Origin: Psychrobacter immobilis
GTDB taxonomy: Bacteria > Pseudomonadota > Gammaproteobacteria > Pseudomonadales > Moraxellaceae
Length of the DNA stretch: 64,000 bases
Direction of reading: 5' to 3'
Assembly (NCBI GenBank): GCA_904846145.1
Contig: CAJGZL010000001.1
Span: 2,790,001-2,854,000, forward strand
Below are positions 26,035 to 35,147 of this stretch, piece after piece; the stretch's first letter is position 1; every line of letters starts with the position of its first letter. The notes under the pieces were generated by a model, which saw nothing but the letters and a program-made list of their open reading frames with translations, had not been told where the DNA came from and ran no database searches. Position numbers and translations under genes: made by a program.

Positions 26035-28503
26035 CTAGGGTAGTTTAGGCGGTTTTTTAGGTTTTGGTAGGGGTGTTTTGGCATCACCGCTTGCTTTTTT
26101 CTCAGGATTCGTCGGATTATTTAAGTGGTCTTCGGCATCCAAGGTTTTGGTAGCTTGATTATATTGGATATCACGGGTAAAGGGTGTGCTGGTTAGCTCT
26201 TCATCTATTAGGCCGTCATCTAAGTTCACAACCTTTTTGGATGCTTTGGTTGCTTGCGTGCTAGCACTATTATTTACTGATCCAGTATCAATACCACTGT
26301 CAACGCCAGTATCAACATCAGTATCATAATTAATATCAGTATTTAGCGTACTACCATTAGCGACCACTTGCACGATTTCAGGTGGTATTTTGACATCAGA
26401 TAAGCGCCTCATAACATAGTTACTTGGAATCGCTTTACCGCTTTTTTGTGCAGAATTATCCTCAAATATCATATGGCCTTGGCTGTCTATTTTCGCATAC
26501 TGCATAGGCTTATCACGTGGCCAAAAAAAGTCTGAGGGATGACTAAAGATGTGCCCAATCACTAATTTGGTTAAGCGTCCCCATTCAAAGAAGCGTACTT
26601 CTTTTGAGCGTAGCGCGACAAATAAGGCTAATGAAAAGCTAACCATTAAATTGACTATACCGATTAAAGCCACGCCTAATACTGATAATAGTAATAAATG
26701 CCAGCTCATATCTGATGCCGATATATTGAATAAGCCATGAGCAAGATTCGCCGAAGCGAAGGCAATATGGCGAATGTCAATGGGCAAGCCGAATATATAG
26801 CCAATGGTCGCCGTGCTTCCTAAAAACACACCAAATAAGAAATTACCCATAATCGCGCCAAGATTCGCTTCTACAAAGCCGCCTAAGCGCTGTAACCATG
26901 ATTTGGGCAGCAGATATTGCAAGAGCCAATGCCGACGAATACGAGCGCCAATCTGATTATAAACGGCCAAATTATCATAGTAGCCTGCAATCAAGCCTGA
27001 TAAAAATAGATAAACACCAGCGATAGCCGCATGCGGTAGAGCCAGCGAGCGAAACGGGTCTAAATCATGTAGCAGGTGCACCGCCTTTCTGGTGTCAATC
27101 ATTGATTCGCCAGTATATTGTAGCCAGACAAATGAGATAATTAAGGCGACAGGAATGGCGAGCATGACATTACCCATAATCGCGATAAACTGGGTACGCA
27201 TAATATCGACGACCAGCTCAGACAGCTTGGTAAGCTGATGGGATTTTTTGCCTGAGCTGTCTGAAATAGTAGAGGCGATCGCAGCCGCTGTCATTGCCGG
27301 CTGCTTAGTGGCTACTGTGCCATGTACCACATGAATAAAGACAAAGCCCAAGCCATAAATCATACTATTAATAAAAGCGCGACCTATAGGCGCGAGTGCT
27401 AAGTGATAGGCCAGTATCTTAATAGTAGCCATAAAGGCAATGATAAAGCCACCGATTGAGGCTTTTTTGAACATCTTTTGATAGCCTGATTTATCGGTGC
27501 TGATGTAATGTTCACCAACGCGGCTAGCATTCTCAGTGACTTTGCGCGAGAGTAGCTTGGTACTATTATCAATCAAATAGCCTATGCTATAGCGATTATT
27601 AGCCGTAGTAATCAAGGTCTCAATCAGCTCAATAATGGCCTTATCGCGCTTACTACGATCATCGGTTACCAGCTCCGCCAGGATACGTACCCGCCGCAAG
27701 CTTTGATCAAGACGTAGCATCATATTGGTTAAGTGAATGGAGATACCCGTCTTATAGATACGTTTACGTATAGTAGCGACAATATCTTCACACTGCTCGA
27801 GCATCACAAGTAAGGGTGCTGGATTGACCGCTTGTTCAGGAGTAATATCCGTTAAGGTATCTAGCTCATGCGCTTGACGGTATTGATTCACAAACAGCAC
27901 CGCTTCTTGATTTTGCGCGACAAAAGCGGCTGAATAGTTCAGTATCTCAGGATACGATTCCATCAAATCAGGATGTAGACCTATACCGCTGATGCGATAA
28001 GATAAAATAACAATAGCGTTTAAGATGCTGTTTTTGGCAGTAGCGACCAAAGTTAGATGGTCCTCTTTAACTTTTAATAAACTAACCAGCGTATCCCATT
28101 TATCTTTTTCTATATTAGCCAGCCAGCGTTCATCTTGCGGCTTATCGAATAAATAACCTACCAGCTCAACGACAGATTCTTCTTGGGGCAATAAGGGCAA
28201 AAATCGATGACCAATCAGGCGGCGTAAGCTACTAAAAAAGCCTTGATCCGACATGATCCCTGTATCAGTGTAGAGCGCGATTTGACGTAAATTTATAATC
28301 AGCTTTAATACAAAGCTGGCAAGCCCATCGCCATATTCAGGATGCAGACGCAAAATATCAATAAGCTCTTGCAGCTTTTTATTGGCAAGTGCAGGCTCTT
28401 TTTCTCCTGCACGCAATTCATCGACCAAACGCTTGAGAACCGACGCGTCGGGAACCTCGCTTAGCGCAGTAATCTGCTGCAAAATGCGTTTTATCTCTGA
28501 CAC
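26035..28503 (-). CDS. 'Site-specific recombinase Gcr' family integral membrane protein
   Basis: 822 residues, PF10136-type. Cytosolic helical N-terminal half (to about residue 340) followed by several transmembrane segments: GGFIIAFMATIKILAYHLAL, MLAIPVALIISFVWL, AGVYLFLSGLIAGY, and the family signature IMGNFLFGVFLGSTATIGY with LPIDIRHIAFASANLAHGLF. The C-terminal ~150 residues are low complexity (Asp/Thr/Ser then Pro/Lys). The recombinase name is historical (Neisseria gcr); no recombinase catalytic motif is visible and the topology argues for a membrane role. Function unknown. Confidence 0.82.
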   Translation of the reverse strand: MSEIKRILQQITALSEVPDASVLKRLVDELRAGEKEPALANKKLQELIDILRLHPEYGDGLASFVLKLIINLRQIALYTDTGIMSDQGFFSSLRRLIGHRFLPLLPQEESVVELVGYLFDKPQDERWLANIEKDKWDTLVSLLKVKEDHLTLVATAKNSILNAIVILSYRISGIGLHPDLMESYPEILNYSAAFVAQNQEAVLFVNQYRQAHELDTLTDITPEQAVNPAPLLVMLEQCEDIVATIRKRIYKTGISIHLTNMMLRLDQSLRRVRILAELVTDDRSKRDKAIIELIETLITTANNRYSIGYLIDNSTKLLSRKVTENASRVGEHYISTDKSGYQKMFKKASIGGFIIAFMATIKILAYHLALAPIGRAFINSMIYGLGFVFIHVVHGTVATKQPAMTAAAIASTISDSSGKKSHQLTKLSELVVDIMRTQFIAIMGNVMLAIPVALIISFVWLQYTGESMIDTRKAVHLLHDLDPFRSLALPHAAIAGVYLFLSGLIAGYYDNLAVYNQIGARIRRHWLLQYLLPKSWLQRLGGFVEANLGAIMGNFLFGVFLGSTATIGYIFGLPIDIRHIAFASANLAHGLFNISASDMSWHLLLLSVLGVALIGIVNLMVSFSLALFVALRSKEVRFFEWGRLTKLVIGHIFSHPSDFFWPRDKPMQYAKIDSQGHMIFEDNSAQKSGKAIPSNYVMRRLSDVKIPPEIVQVVANGSTLNTDINYDTDVDTGVDSGIDTGSVNNSASTQATKASKKVVNLDDGLIDEELTSTPFTRDIQYNQATKTLDAEDHLNNPTNPEKKASGDAKTPLPKPKKPPKLP

Positions 28504-28649
28504 AGTAGACCCTTTATCGTAGTTATATTGCAGGAGTTATCCAACGTTTCACGCCTCAATAGGTAGCAATACTATTGGCATCATTTTAATCTGAATAAGA
28601 CAGTCATAGTCAATTATTTTGTTAGTAGTTGTTTTGATTGCAGGCAAAT

Positions 28650-28678
28650 AAAAAGGACAGTATCAAACTGTCCTTTTT
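28650..28678 (-). terminator. Terminator downstream of the first acyl-CoA dehydrogenase
   Basis: AAGGACAGT (28653-28661) / ACTGTCCTT (28667-28675) perfect stem with 5-nt loop, A5 on the left giving a U-tract on the minus strand. Confidence 0.85.
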
Positions 28679-28728
28679 ATATTAATAAGTTTTATAGACT
28701 AAAGGCTATTATTGACTGACAGCAACTC

Positions 28729-30513
28729 TTAGCTAACAGCAACGTTAAAATAATCCAAATCAAAGTTCATCATCGGATCACTACCAGCTTGTACCATCTG
28801 CGCATGGGCATCGATACGTGGCAAGATACGACCGACAAAATAATCAGCAAGCTTGGCCTTATCAGTATAGAACTTATCTTGCTGGCCATCAGCTGCTTCT
28901 ACCATCATTGCAAACATGTATGAGTAGCATAAGTAGCCAACAGCGTGCATATAGTCAACCGCACAGCCATTGATTTCATTCTTGCGATCTTGAATATTCG
29001 CCAGCACCGTTTTGGTCAAGGCTTCAACCGTATCAGCTGCACCCAAAGTCGCTTGTTTGATACCATGCTCAGCGCTCATTGACGCCACATAATCACGAAT
29101 CTCGGCTAGGAAGTTATCAATATATTTGCCGCCGTTACGGGCAACCTTACGTCCTAGCAGATCGAGCGCTTGAATACCGTTGGCACCTTCATAAATCTGT
29201 GCAATGCGAGTATCACGAACGATCTGCTCCATACCCCATTCACGTACATAGCCATGACCACCGAAGACTTGCTGGCAATCAACGGTCGCCTCAAGCGCTT
29301 TATCAGTCAAGAAGGCTTTAGCGATTGGGGTCAATAAAGCAACACGAGCAGCGGCAGCTTGTGCAACATCAGGATCGGCACTGAATTTTTCGAGATCAAG
29401 CTGCTGAGCGACATACATAGCAAAGCAGCGCGAAGCTTCACTATTGGCTTTAGCATTCAACAGCATACGGCGTACATCGGCATGATGAATGATAGCATCG
29501 GCAGGCTTTTCTGGACTTTGCAATTGCGTATCGCTACGACCTTGCGCGCGATCAAGGGCATAAGCGGCGGCGTTTTGATAAGCCAGCTCAGAGCCACCAA
29601 GACCTTGTAGACCCATAGTAACGCGCTCATAGTTCATCATAATAAACATAGAAGATAAACCAGTATTTTCAGCACCGATCATCCAGCCACGAGCACCATC
29701 AAAGTTCATCACACAAGTCGCTGACGCTTTGATACCCATTTTATGCTCAATAGAGCCCACGGCTAAAGTATTACGCTCGCCTAAGCTACCATCATCATTG
29801 ACCAAGAGTTTAGGCACAACGAATAAAGAAATCCCCTTTGAGCCAGCAGGAGCGTCATGCGTCTTAGCTAGTACTAAATGAATGATATTATCGGTTAGAT
29901 CATGCTCGCCGCCTGTGATAAAAATCTTAGTGCCTGAGATGTTATAGCTGCCATCATCATTTGGCTCAGCTTTGGTCTTAATAATACCCAAATCCGTACC
30001 GGCATGAGGTTCAGTCAAACACATCGTGCCTGACCAGTCGCCTGAGTACATTTTTTCTAAATAGATTTGTTTGATTTCATCAGAGGCCGCCGCATTCATA
30101 CATAAGGTTGCGCCAACCGTTAGGTTAGGATATAACGCAAAAGACTGATTGGTCGTGAACAGCATCTCTTCAGTCAGCATAGTGACCATCTTTGGAAAGC
30201 CTTGACCGCCATACTCAGGATTGCCACCCAAGCCGACCCAACCTGATTCAGCATATTGCTTATAGGCTTCTTTAAAACCACTAGGAGTAGTAACTACGCC
30301 ATCACCCTGAAAAGTTGCGCCTTCCTCATCACCACTACGGTTGATAGGTAATAAGACATTCTTAGATAATTTGGCCATTTCCTCTAAGATCATATCGACG
30401 GTTTCCATGTCAACATGAGCTAAGCTTTCGTTATTCTGCCAAAGCTCATGAGCTTTGAATACATCGTTTAAGATAAAGCGCATATCATTAAGAGGAGCAT
30501 TATAAACTGACAT
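28729..30513 (-). CDS. Acyl-CoA dehydrogenase (DmdC/AcdA-like, ~600 aa type)
   Basis: FAD-dependent alpha-beta dehydrogenation of an acyl-CoA. 594 residues: N-terminal extension domain, MCLTEPHAGTDLG (FAD/substrate loop), GTKIFITGGEHDL, HKMGIKASATCVM, and the C-terminal QVFGGHGYVREWGMEQIVRD with IAQIYEGANGIQALDL carrying the catalytic Glu, then the extra C-terminal domain typical of this large subfamily. A close homologue follows upstream on the same strand (30950-32743). Substrate unknown; fatty acids are plausible. The 436-bp gap between them contains a MITE-like palindrome in its presumed leader. Confidence 0.93.
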   Translation of the reverse strand: MSVYNAPLNDMRFILNDVFKAHELWQNNESLAHVDMETVDMILEEMAKLSKNVLLPINRSGDEEGATFQGDGVVTTPSGFKEAYKQYAESGWVGLGGNPEYGGQGFPKMVTMLTEEMLFTTNQSFALYPNLTVGATLCMNAAASDEIKQIYLEKMYSGDWSGTMCLTEPHAGTDLGIIKTKAEPNDDGSYNISGTKIFITGGEHDLTDNIIHLVLAKTHDAPAGSKGISLFVVPKLLVNDDGSLGERNTLAVGSIEHKMGIKASATCVMNFDGARGWMIGAENTGLSSMFIMMNYERVTMGLQGLGGSELAYQNAAAYALDRAQGRSDTQLQSPEKPADAIIHHADVRRMLLNAKANSEASRCFAMYVAQQLDLEKFSADPDVAQAAAARVALLTPIAKAFLTDKALEATVDCQQVFGGHGYVREWGMEQIVRDTRIAQIYEGANGIQALDLLGRKVARNGGKYIDNFLAEIRDYVASMSAEHGIKQATLGAADTVEALTKTVLANIQDRKNEINGCAVDYMHAVGYLCYSYMFAMMVEAADGQQDKFYTDKAKLADYFVGRILPRIDAHAQMVQAGSDPMMNFDLDYFNVAVS

Positions 30514-30538
30514 AAAAAATCCTTTTTGTTGGTATTAG

Positions 30539-30604
30539 TAGGGCGTATTGAACATTCACAAATAGTCTCTGTCAGTGCCACGGTCGAATGTTCAATACGC
30601 CCTA
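30539..30604. repeat. MITE-like perfect palindrome, 19-bp arms
   Basis: TAGGGCGTATTGAACATTC (30539-30557) and its exact reverse complement (30586-30604) around a 28-nt centre. If the outer TA is a target duplication, the element is GGGCGTATT...AATACGCCC in a TA site, as left by several IS5- and IS630-type transposases. It lies 26 bp before the dehydrogenase start. No other copy seen in the window. Confidence 0.55.
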
Positions 30605-30804
30605 TATATTCTGTTATGTATAAGCTAAATAATAGATGGTTAAAGTTTAGCAAATTAGCCGCCGAACTTGTGTAGCGGTTCGTGAATTATGCGTGTACTA
30701 AAAGTTATCAGTAGCTCTTGAATTACGCAAAAATAAAGTATTTCTGTTTTTGTTGATTTAATGCCTGGACTTGTTTTATGCCAGTATCTTTTATTTTTAA
30801 ATAG

Positions 30805-30909
30805 CGTAATAGCAAAATCGGCAACATACCTGAGTATATTGCCGATGGGTATATTGCTGATATATCTAAAACAGAACATTTAAAGCAATATATTCGTGCT
30901 TATCAATAG
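30805..30909 (+). pseudogene. C-terminal ORF remnant of unknown gene
   Basis: 34-codon open stretch without start, reading NIPEYIADGYIADISKTEHL and ending KQYIRAYQ. Composition looks like real protein. Runs opposite to its neighbours. No family recognised. Confidence 0.3.
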
Positions 30910-30947
30910 CTTAAATCTCAATAGCTTTAAGCTATTGAGATTTAAGC
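30909..30947 (-). terminator. Strong hairpin after the second acyl-CoA dehydrogenase
   Basis: GCTTAAATCTCAATAGC (30909-30925) pairs perfectly with 30931-30947 around a 5-nt loop. There is no U-tract, so it may stabilise the 3' end or act with Rho rather than as a classical intrinsic terminator. Confidence 0.5.
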
Positions 30948-30949
30948 CA

Positions 30950-32743
30950 TTAAAACTCAAACTGCTCAACATCCATACTCATGTACGGCTCAACACCTGT
31001 CGCGATACGCTCAGCATAAGTAGAGGTACGCGGTAGCAGTTTTGCGAAAAAGAACTGTGCCGTCTTAACTTTGGCATCATAAAACGCTTTTTCGCTATTG
31101 CCGTTAGCAATCTCAGTTTGTGCAACTTTTGCCATACGAGCCCATAGATAAGCGAGAGTGACATAACCACTAAAGTACATATAATCGACCGCTGCACCGC
31201 CAACGGCTTCAGGATTCTCTTCCGCTTGATTAGCGATGTCTGCGGTTAATTCGCCCCATTGCTCAAGGTGCTGCATAAGTGGCGCTGTAAACTGGCTCAT
31301 TTGCTCATTGTTATCGTTGTCTTCACAGAACTGCTCAATAACTTTGATAAAGTTGGCCAATAGCTTACCTTGTGAGTTCAGTACTTTACGACCGATTAGA
31401 TCAAGGGACTGAATCTGAGTAGTACCCTCATAAATACAGGCAATCGTAGTATCACGAACGTTTTGCTCAAGACCATATTCAACACAATAACCACTACCGC
31501 CTAATGCTTGCACGCCATGATGCGCGGACTCAAGACCTGTTTCGGTCAAAAATGCTTTACCGATAGGCGTCAGTAGTGACAGCATTTGATTGGCGTATTC
31601 AAGCGCTTCGCCTTCACCTTTGGCAACGGTATCAGCAAACTGTGACATATAGCAGATCAAAGCGCGACCGCCTTCAGCAAAGGCTTTGGTCGTCAGTAAC
31701 ATATCGCGAACTGCTGGATGGACGATGATAGGATCAGCCGCTTTATTAGGGAACTTAGCCCCATCTAGCGAGCGAAAGGCTAAGCGCTCTTTGGCAAACG
31801 CCAATGCACCTTGAAAGGCAAACTGTGAGGCGGTAACTCCTTGGATAGCCGTGCCAATACGCGCCACGTTCATAAAGGTGAACATACAGTTTAGACCACG
31901 GTTTTCTTCACCGATTAAGTAGCCTGTTGCGTTATCGTAGTTGATCACACAAGTGGCTGAGGCTTTGATGCCCATTTTGTGCTCAATTGAACCACAAGAG
32001 ACCGAATTGCGCTCGCCTAAGCTGCTATCGTCATTGACCATAAATTTAGGGACAACGAATAGCGACAAGCCTTTAGTGCCCGCTGGAGCATCTGGCAGGC
32101 GCGCTAGTACAATATGAATGATGTTCTCAGACATATCATGCTCACCCGCTGAGATCCAAATCTTACCACCGGTAATGCTATAGCTACCATCGCCATTCGG
32201 CTCAGCTTTACTACGTACTTGATTAAGATCAGAGCCACACTGCGGCTCAGTTAAACACATCACCCCAGACCAAACGCCTGCAACCAATTTAGGCAGGTAC
32301 TTTTGCTTTTGTGCGTCAGTGCCATGGTGCTCAAGGGTCGAGATGCAGCCTTCTGAGAGTCCAGGATACATGCCAAATGACCAGTTCGCTGTACCCATAA
32401 ACTCAGAAATAGCTGAGTTGAGTGACACCGGCATTGCTTGACCGCCAAATTCTTCTTCAGCTGTCAACGAGGTAAAGCCCAGCTCACAATACTGCTTATA
32501 AGCTTCTTTAAAACCTTTGGGCGTTGTGACCACGCCATTATCGAAATGACAACCTTCTGCATCACCGCTTTGGTTAAGGGGTGATAATTCGTTCTCAGCA
32601 AAACTAGCAGCAGTTTCTAAGTAGCTGTCTACAATGTCCGCCTCAATATGGGAAAAAGCATCGATAGATTGATAATGCGCTTCAGTATTTAGCAGTTCAT
32701 GCATGACAAATTTCATATCACGTAAGGGCGCTTTATATTGCAT
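30950..32743 (-). CDS. Acyl-CoA dehydrogenase (DmdC/AcdA-like), paralogue
   Basis: 597 residues, the same architecture as the 28729 gene: MCLTEPQCGSDLNQ, GGKIWISAGEHDM, HKMGIKASATCVI, and QALGGSGYCVEYGLEQNVRD followed by IACIYEGTTQIQSLDL with the catalytic Glu. The two genes are same-strand tandem paralogues that have clearly diverged (GGHGYVREW versus GGSGYCVEY), suggesting different chain-length or substrate preferences. No ETF or hydratase gene is adjacent. Confidence 0.93.
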   Translation of the reverse strand: MQYKAPLRDMKFVMHELLNTEAHYQSIDAFSHIEADIVDSYLETAASFAENELSPLNQSGDAEGCHFDNGVVTTPKGFKEAYKQYCELGFTSLTAEEEFGGQAMPVSLNSAISEFMGTANWSFGMYPGLSEGCISTLEHHGTDAQKQKYLPKLVAGVWSGVMCLTEPQCGSDLNQVRSKAEPNGDGSYSITGGKIWISAGEHDMSENIIHIVLARLPDAPAGTKGLSLFVVPKFMVNDDSSLGERNSVSCGSIEHKMGIKASATCVINYDNATGYLIGEENRGLNCMFTFMNVARIGTAIQGVTASQFAFQGALAFAKERLAFRSLDGAKFPNKAADPIIVHPAVRDMLLTTKAFAEGGRALICYMSQFADTVAKGEGEALEYANQMLSLLTPIGKAFLTETGLESAHHGVQALGGSGYCVEYGLEQNVRDTTIACIYEGTTQIQSLDLIGRKVLNSQGKLLANFIKVIEQFCEDNDNNEQMSQFTAPLMQHLEQWGELTADIANQAEENPEAVGGAAVDYMYFSGYVTLAYLWARMAKVAQTEIANGNSEKAFYDAKVKTAQFFFAKLLPRTSTYAERIATGVEPYMSMDVEQFEF

Positions 32744-33083
32744 GTTGTCCTATCCTTTATTGACTATATAATCGTATCGATAATTACGAAAAAGCTATCA
32801 GAAATCATTATTATGATAATTAAACCAATAGCTTAAATTCGATACTTGGATATACGATTTACATTAAGAGTAATAAATACAGTGTAAAAGATAGGCGTTA
32901 ACAGAGGATTTTACAAGTTTGCAGATAATACTGATAAGTCATCAACCAAACTTGCATACTAATTATGGCGTGTACTGATAGTCACAGCTATTCGCGGGTA
33001 GTACAAAGGGATAGATGATTTAAGAGGTTTTTATAATGAACATAACTAATTTATAGATTGGTATAAGGAACTTAGAGTTTAGG
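32744..33083. other. Intergenic region upstream of the second acyl-CoA dehydrogenase
   Basis: 340 bp between same-strand genes. AT-rich; contains the dyad CGATACTTGGATATACGAT-like sequence around 32838-32857 and no ORF, RNA or terminator that I can support. Confidence 0.35.
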
Positions 33084-34877
33084 CTAGTAGCTCACCTGAT
33101 CAGTTAGCAATTGTGTTGCGACTTTGGCATCGACAGCGCGACTAAACCAATATCCTTGAGCATAGCGACAGCCCATTTGAGCGAGCATATCACGCTGCTC
33201 TATAGTCTCAATACCCTCAGCAATAGCACTCATATCTAAAGCTGTTGCTAAATCTAAAATAGCTTTTACGATAGCCTGCTGCGTTTTATTATCAACAATA
33301 CTGTACATAAAGCTTTTATCAATTTTAATAAAGTCAAACGGGTACTCTTGCAAGTAGCTTAGGGAGGCGTAGCCTGTACCAAAGTCGTCAAGTGCTAAAC
33401 AGACGCCTAAGTCTTTGAGGGCAGTTAGTTGCTGTTTAACCTTTGAGTGACGTAGCATTAAAGAGGATTCAGTGACTTCTATGTGCAACTGAATAGGATC
33501 AATAGCGTACTCGCTAAACAGATGGCTGACAAAGCCAAAAAAATCAGGATGATTAAACTCAGCAGCATCAGCATTGATACTGATATATTGCTCAAATCCT
33601 AACATCTTCCACTCGCTTAGATGCTCAGCAATTTGCTTAGCCAATTGACAAAACAGCTCAAAGGATAGCTTGTGTTTGACGATAGCTTCAATAAATTTGG
33701 CAGGTTTAAGCAGCCCACGGGTAGGGTGTTGCCAGCGTACTAGAGCTTCAAATCCTGTGATTTGCCCTGTTGCTAGAGCGACTTTTGGCTGGTAGTACGG
33801 AATAAACTGCTGCCCATCGATTGCTTTGCGCAATTCTGCTTCTAACAGTAGATTATCTAAGCTTAGCCTATTGAGCTCGTCATGATACCAGCTCGTATTG
33901 ACCCCATCGTGATCTTTGACATGATGCAGCGCTTTTTCAGCTTTAGTCAGTAGACCCGGCAGCTGATTATCATCTTTGGGGTAGTGACTCACGCCAATGG
34001 ATAGATGCAAATAAACATAGCTACCCTCAATAGTATTAGCTGTATCAACGGCATCATAAGCCGCTATCGAATCATGAGGTTTCGTTGCTGTATCACTGTT
34101 ATTAAGAGTACTATCCGAGACGTTACTTAATACAAAGGGTTGTTCACAAATTTGCGTTAATCTATCGAGCTGATGCTGAACCATCTGCCCATCATTGCAC
34201 TGAAATACCATGGCAAAATCATTACTACCAAAATGAGAAAAGCATTTTAAATACTCAAGCTCTTGCGCAGTCACTCGCTTTACAAATTGAGTGATTAAAA
34301 GGTTTATCCAGCTGATTCCTAAAGTATTAGTAAGCGTGCGAAAATTATCGATATCAAAGCGCACAATCACCAGCTCATTGCTACTATTGAGCAACAGTTC
34401 ACTGGCCTGAGTTAAAAATAACTTACGATTGGGCAGTCCAGATACTTGATCAAAGTTGAGCAAATGTGTAAACTTTTTTTGATCTTTGACGAGCGCTGAG
34501 GTTTCACGAATCGTACCCACATAATAAATCTCACCCTCTGCGTCTATTCGGCGACAGCTAATCTGACACTCTAGCATTTGACCATAGCGCGTCGCCAATG
34601 AAAATTCCTGCTCATAAAATCCTGTACTTTTTAGAAGGCGAATAACAGTATCTAAAAGTGTGCGTTCTGACTCAGATAAAAATTCAGTCGCATAAACCCC
34701 AATGGTTCGTCCCAGTAAGAACTCTAAATCATAGCCCATCATTAGCTCATAAGCTGGATTAATGCCTATATGACAAAGATTAGCATCCAAAATGAATATG
34801 CCGTCATCAAATTGCTCACACAATTGCGCAAACAACTGCTGCTTAATAGAATTTGAAAGTGGGGATATAGTACTCAT
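33084..34877 (-). CDS. PAS-GGDEF-EAL protein, probable c-di-GMP phosphodiesterase
   Basis: 597 residues. N-terminal PAS domain (about 10-130: FILDANLCHIGINPAYELMM), then a GGDEF domain from LPNRKLFLTQ whose active-site loop reads GSNDF, so diguanylate cyclase activity should be lost. The C-terminal EAL domain keeps EALVRW, the Asn in ISINAD, E in VTESSLM, DDFGTGYASLSYL and the KIDKSF lysine, so c-di-GMP hydrolysis is likely, with GGDEF possibly a GTP-sensing module. No transmembrane segment. Isolated gene. Confidence 0.9.
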   Translation of the reverse strand: MSTISPLSNSIKQQLFAQLCEQFDDGIFILDANLCHIGINPAYELMMGYDLEFLLGRTIGVYATEFLSESERTLLDTVIRLLKSTGFYEQEFSLATRYGQMLECQISCRRIDAEGEIYYVGTIRETSALVKDQKKFTHLLNFDQVSGLPNRKLFLTQASELLLNSSNELVIVRFDIDNFRTLTNTLGISWINLLITQFVKRVTAQELEYLKCFSHFGSNDFAMVFQCNDGQMVQHQLDRLTQICEQPFVLSNVSDSTLNNSDTATKPHDSIAAYDAVDTANTIEGSYVYLHLSIGVSHYPKDDNQLPGLLTKAEKALHHVKDHDGVNTSWYHDELNRLSLDNLLLEAELRKAIDGQQFIPYYQPKVALATGQITGFEALVRWQHPTRGLLKPAKFIEAIVKHKLSFELFCQLAKQIAEHLSEWKMLGFEQYISINADAAEFNHPDFFGFVSHLFSEYAIDPIQLHIEVTESSLMLRHSKVKQQLTALKDLGVCLALDDFGTGYASLSYLQEYPFDFIKIDKSFMYSIVDNKTQQAIVKAILDLATALDMSAIAEGIETIEQRDMLAQMGCRYAQGYWFSRAVDAKVATQLLTDQVSY

Positions 34878-35147
34878 AATCTAAGCTCACAAAATGAGTG
34901 CAAAATAATTTGACCAATTAGACCACATTTTGAACATTAAATACAGACAAAAGTTTAATTAGTTCTTAATGGATGCTAAGTAAAACAGACAGGCACTCTC
35001 GTATCGCGTGACTAGTAAAGATTTTATGGCTTACTACCTACGCTGACAGAGACTACAAAACCTAGGTTCTGATAATAATCATACCCCTCAAGTGGTTGTG
35101 TGTCTAAAATAAATGAACTATATATGTTGACCCTAAAGTATTGGTTA

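Larger units (their letters stand above)
30514..30949. other. Accessory intergenic patch between two acyl-CoA dehydrogenase genes
   Basis: 436 bp holding a 19-bp-arm palindrome (30539-30604), a plus-strand ORF remnant (30805-30909) and a 17-bp-stem hairpin (30909-30947) just after the upstream gene. AT-rich, with the duplicated motif TATATTGC(C/T)GAT at 30835 and 30850. Confidence 0.5.

Noticed and set aside
30655..30879. Minus-strand 74-codon ORF between the dehydrogenases
   Set aside because: No Shine-Dalgarno sequence, no recognisable pattern, and it lies antisense to the more protein-like remnant.
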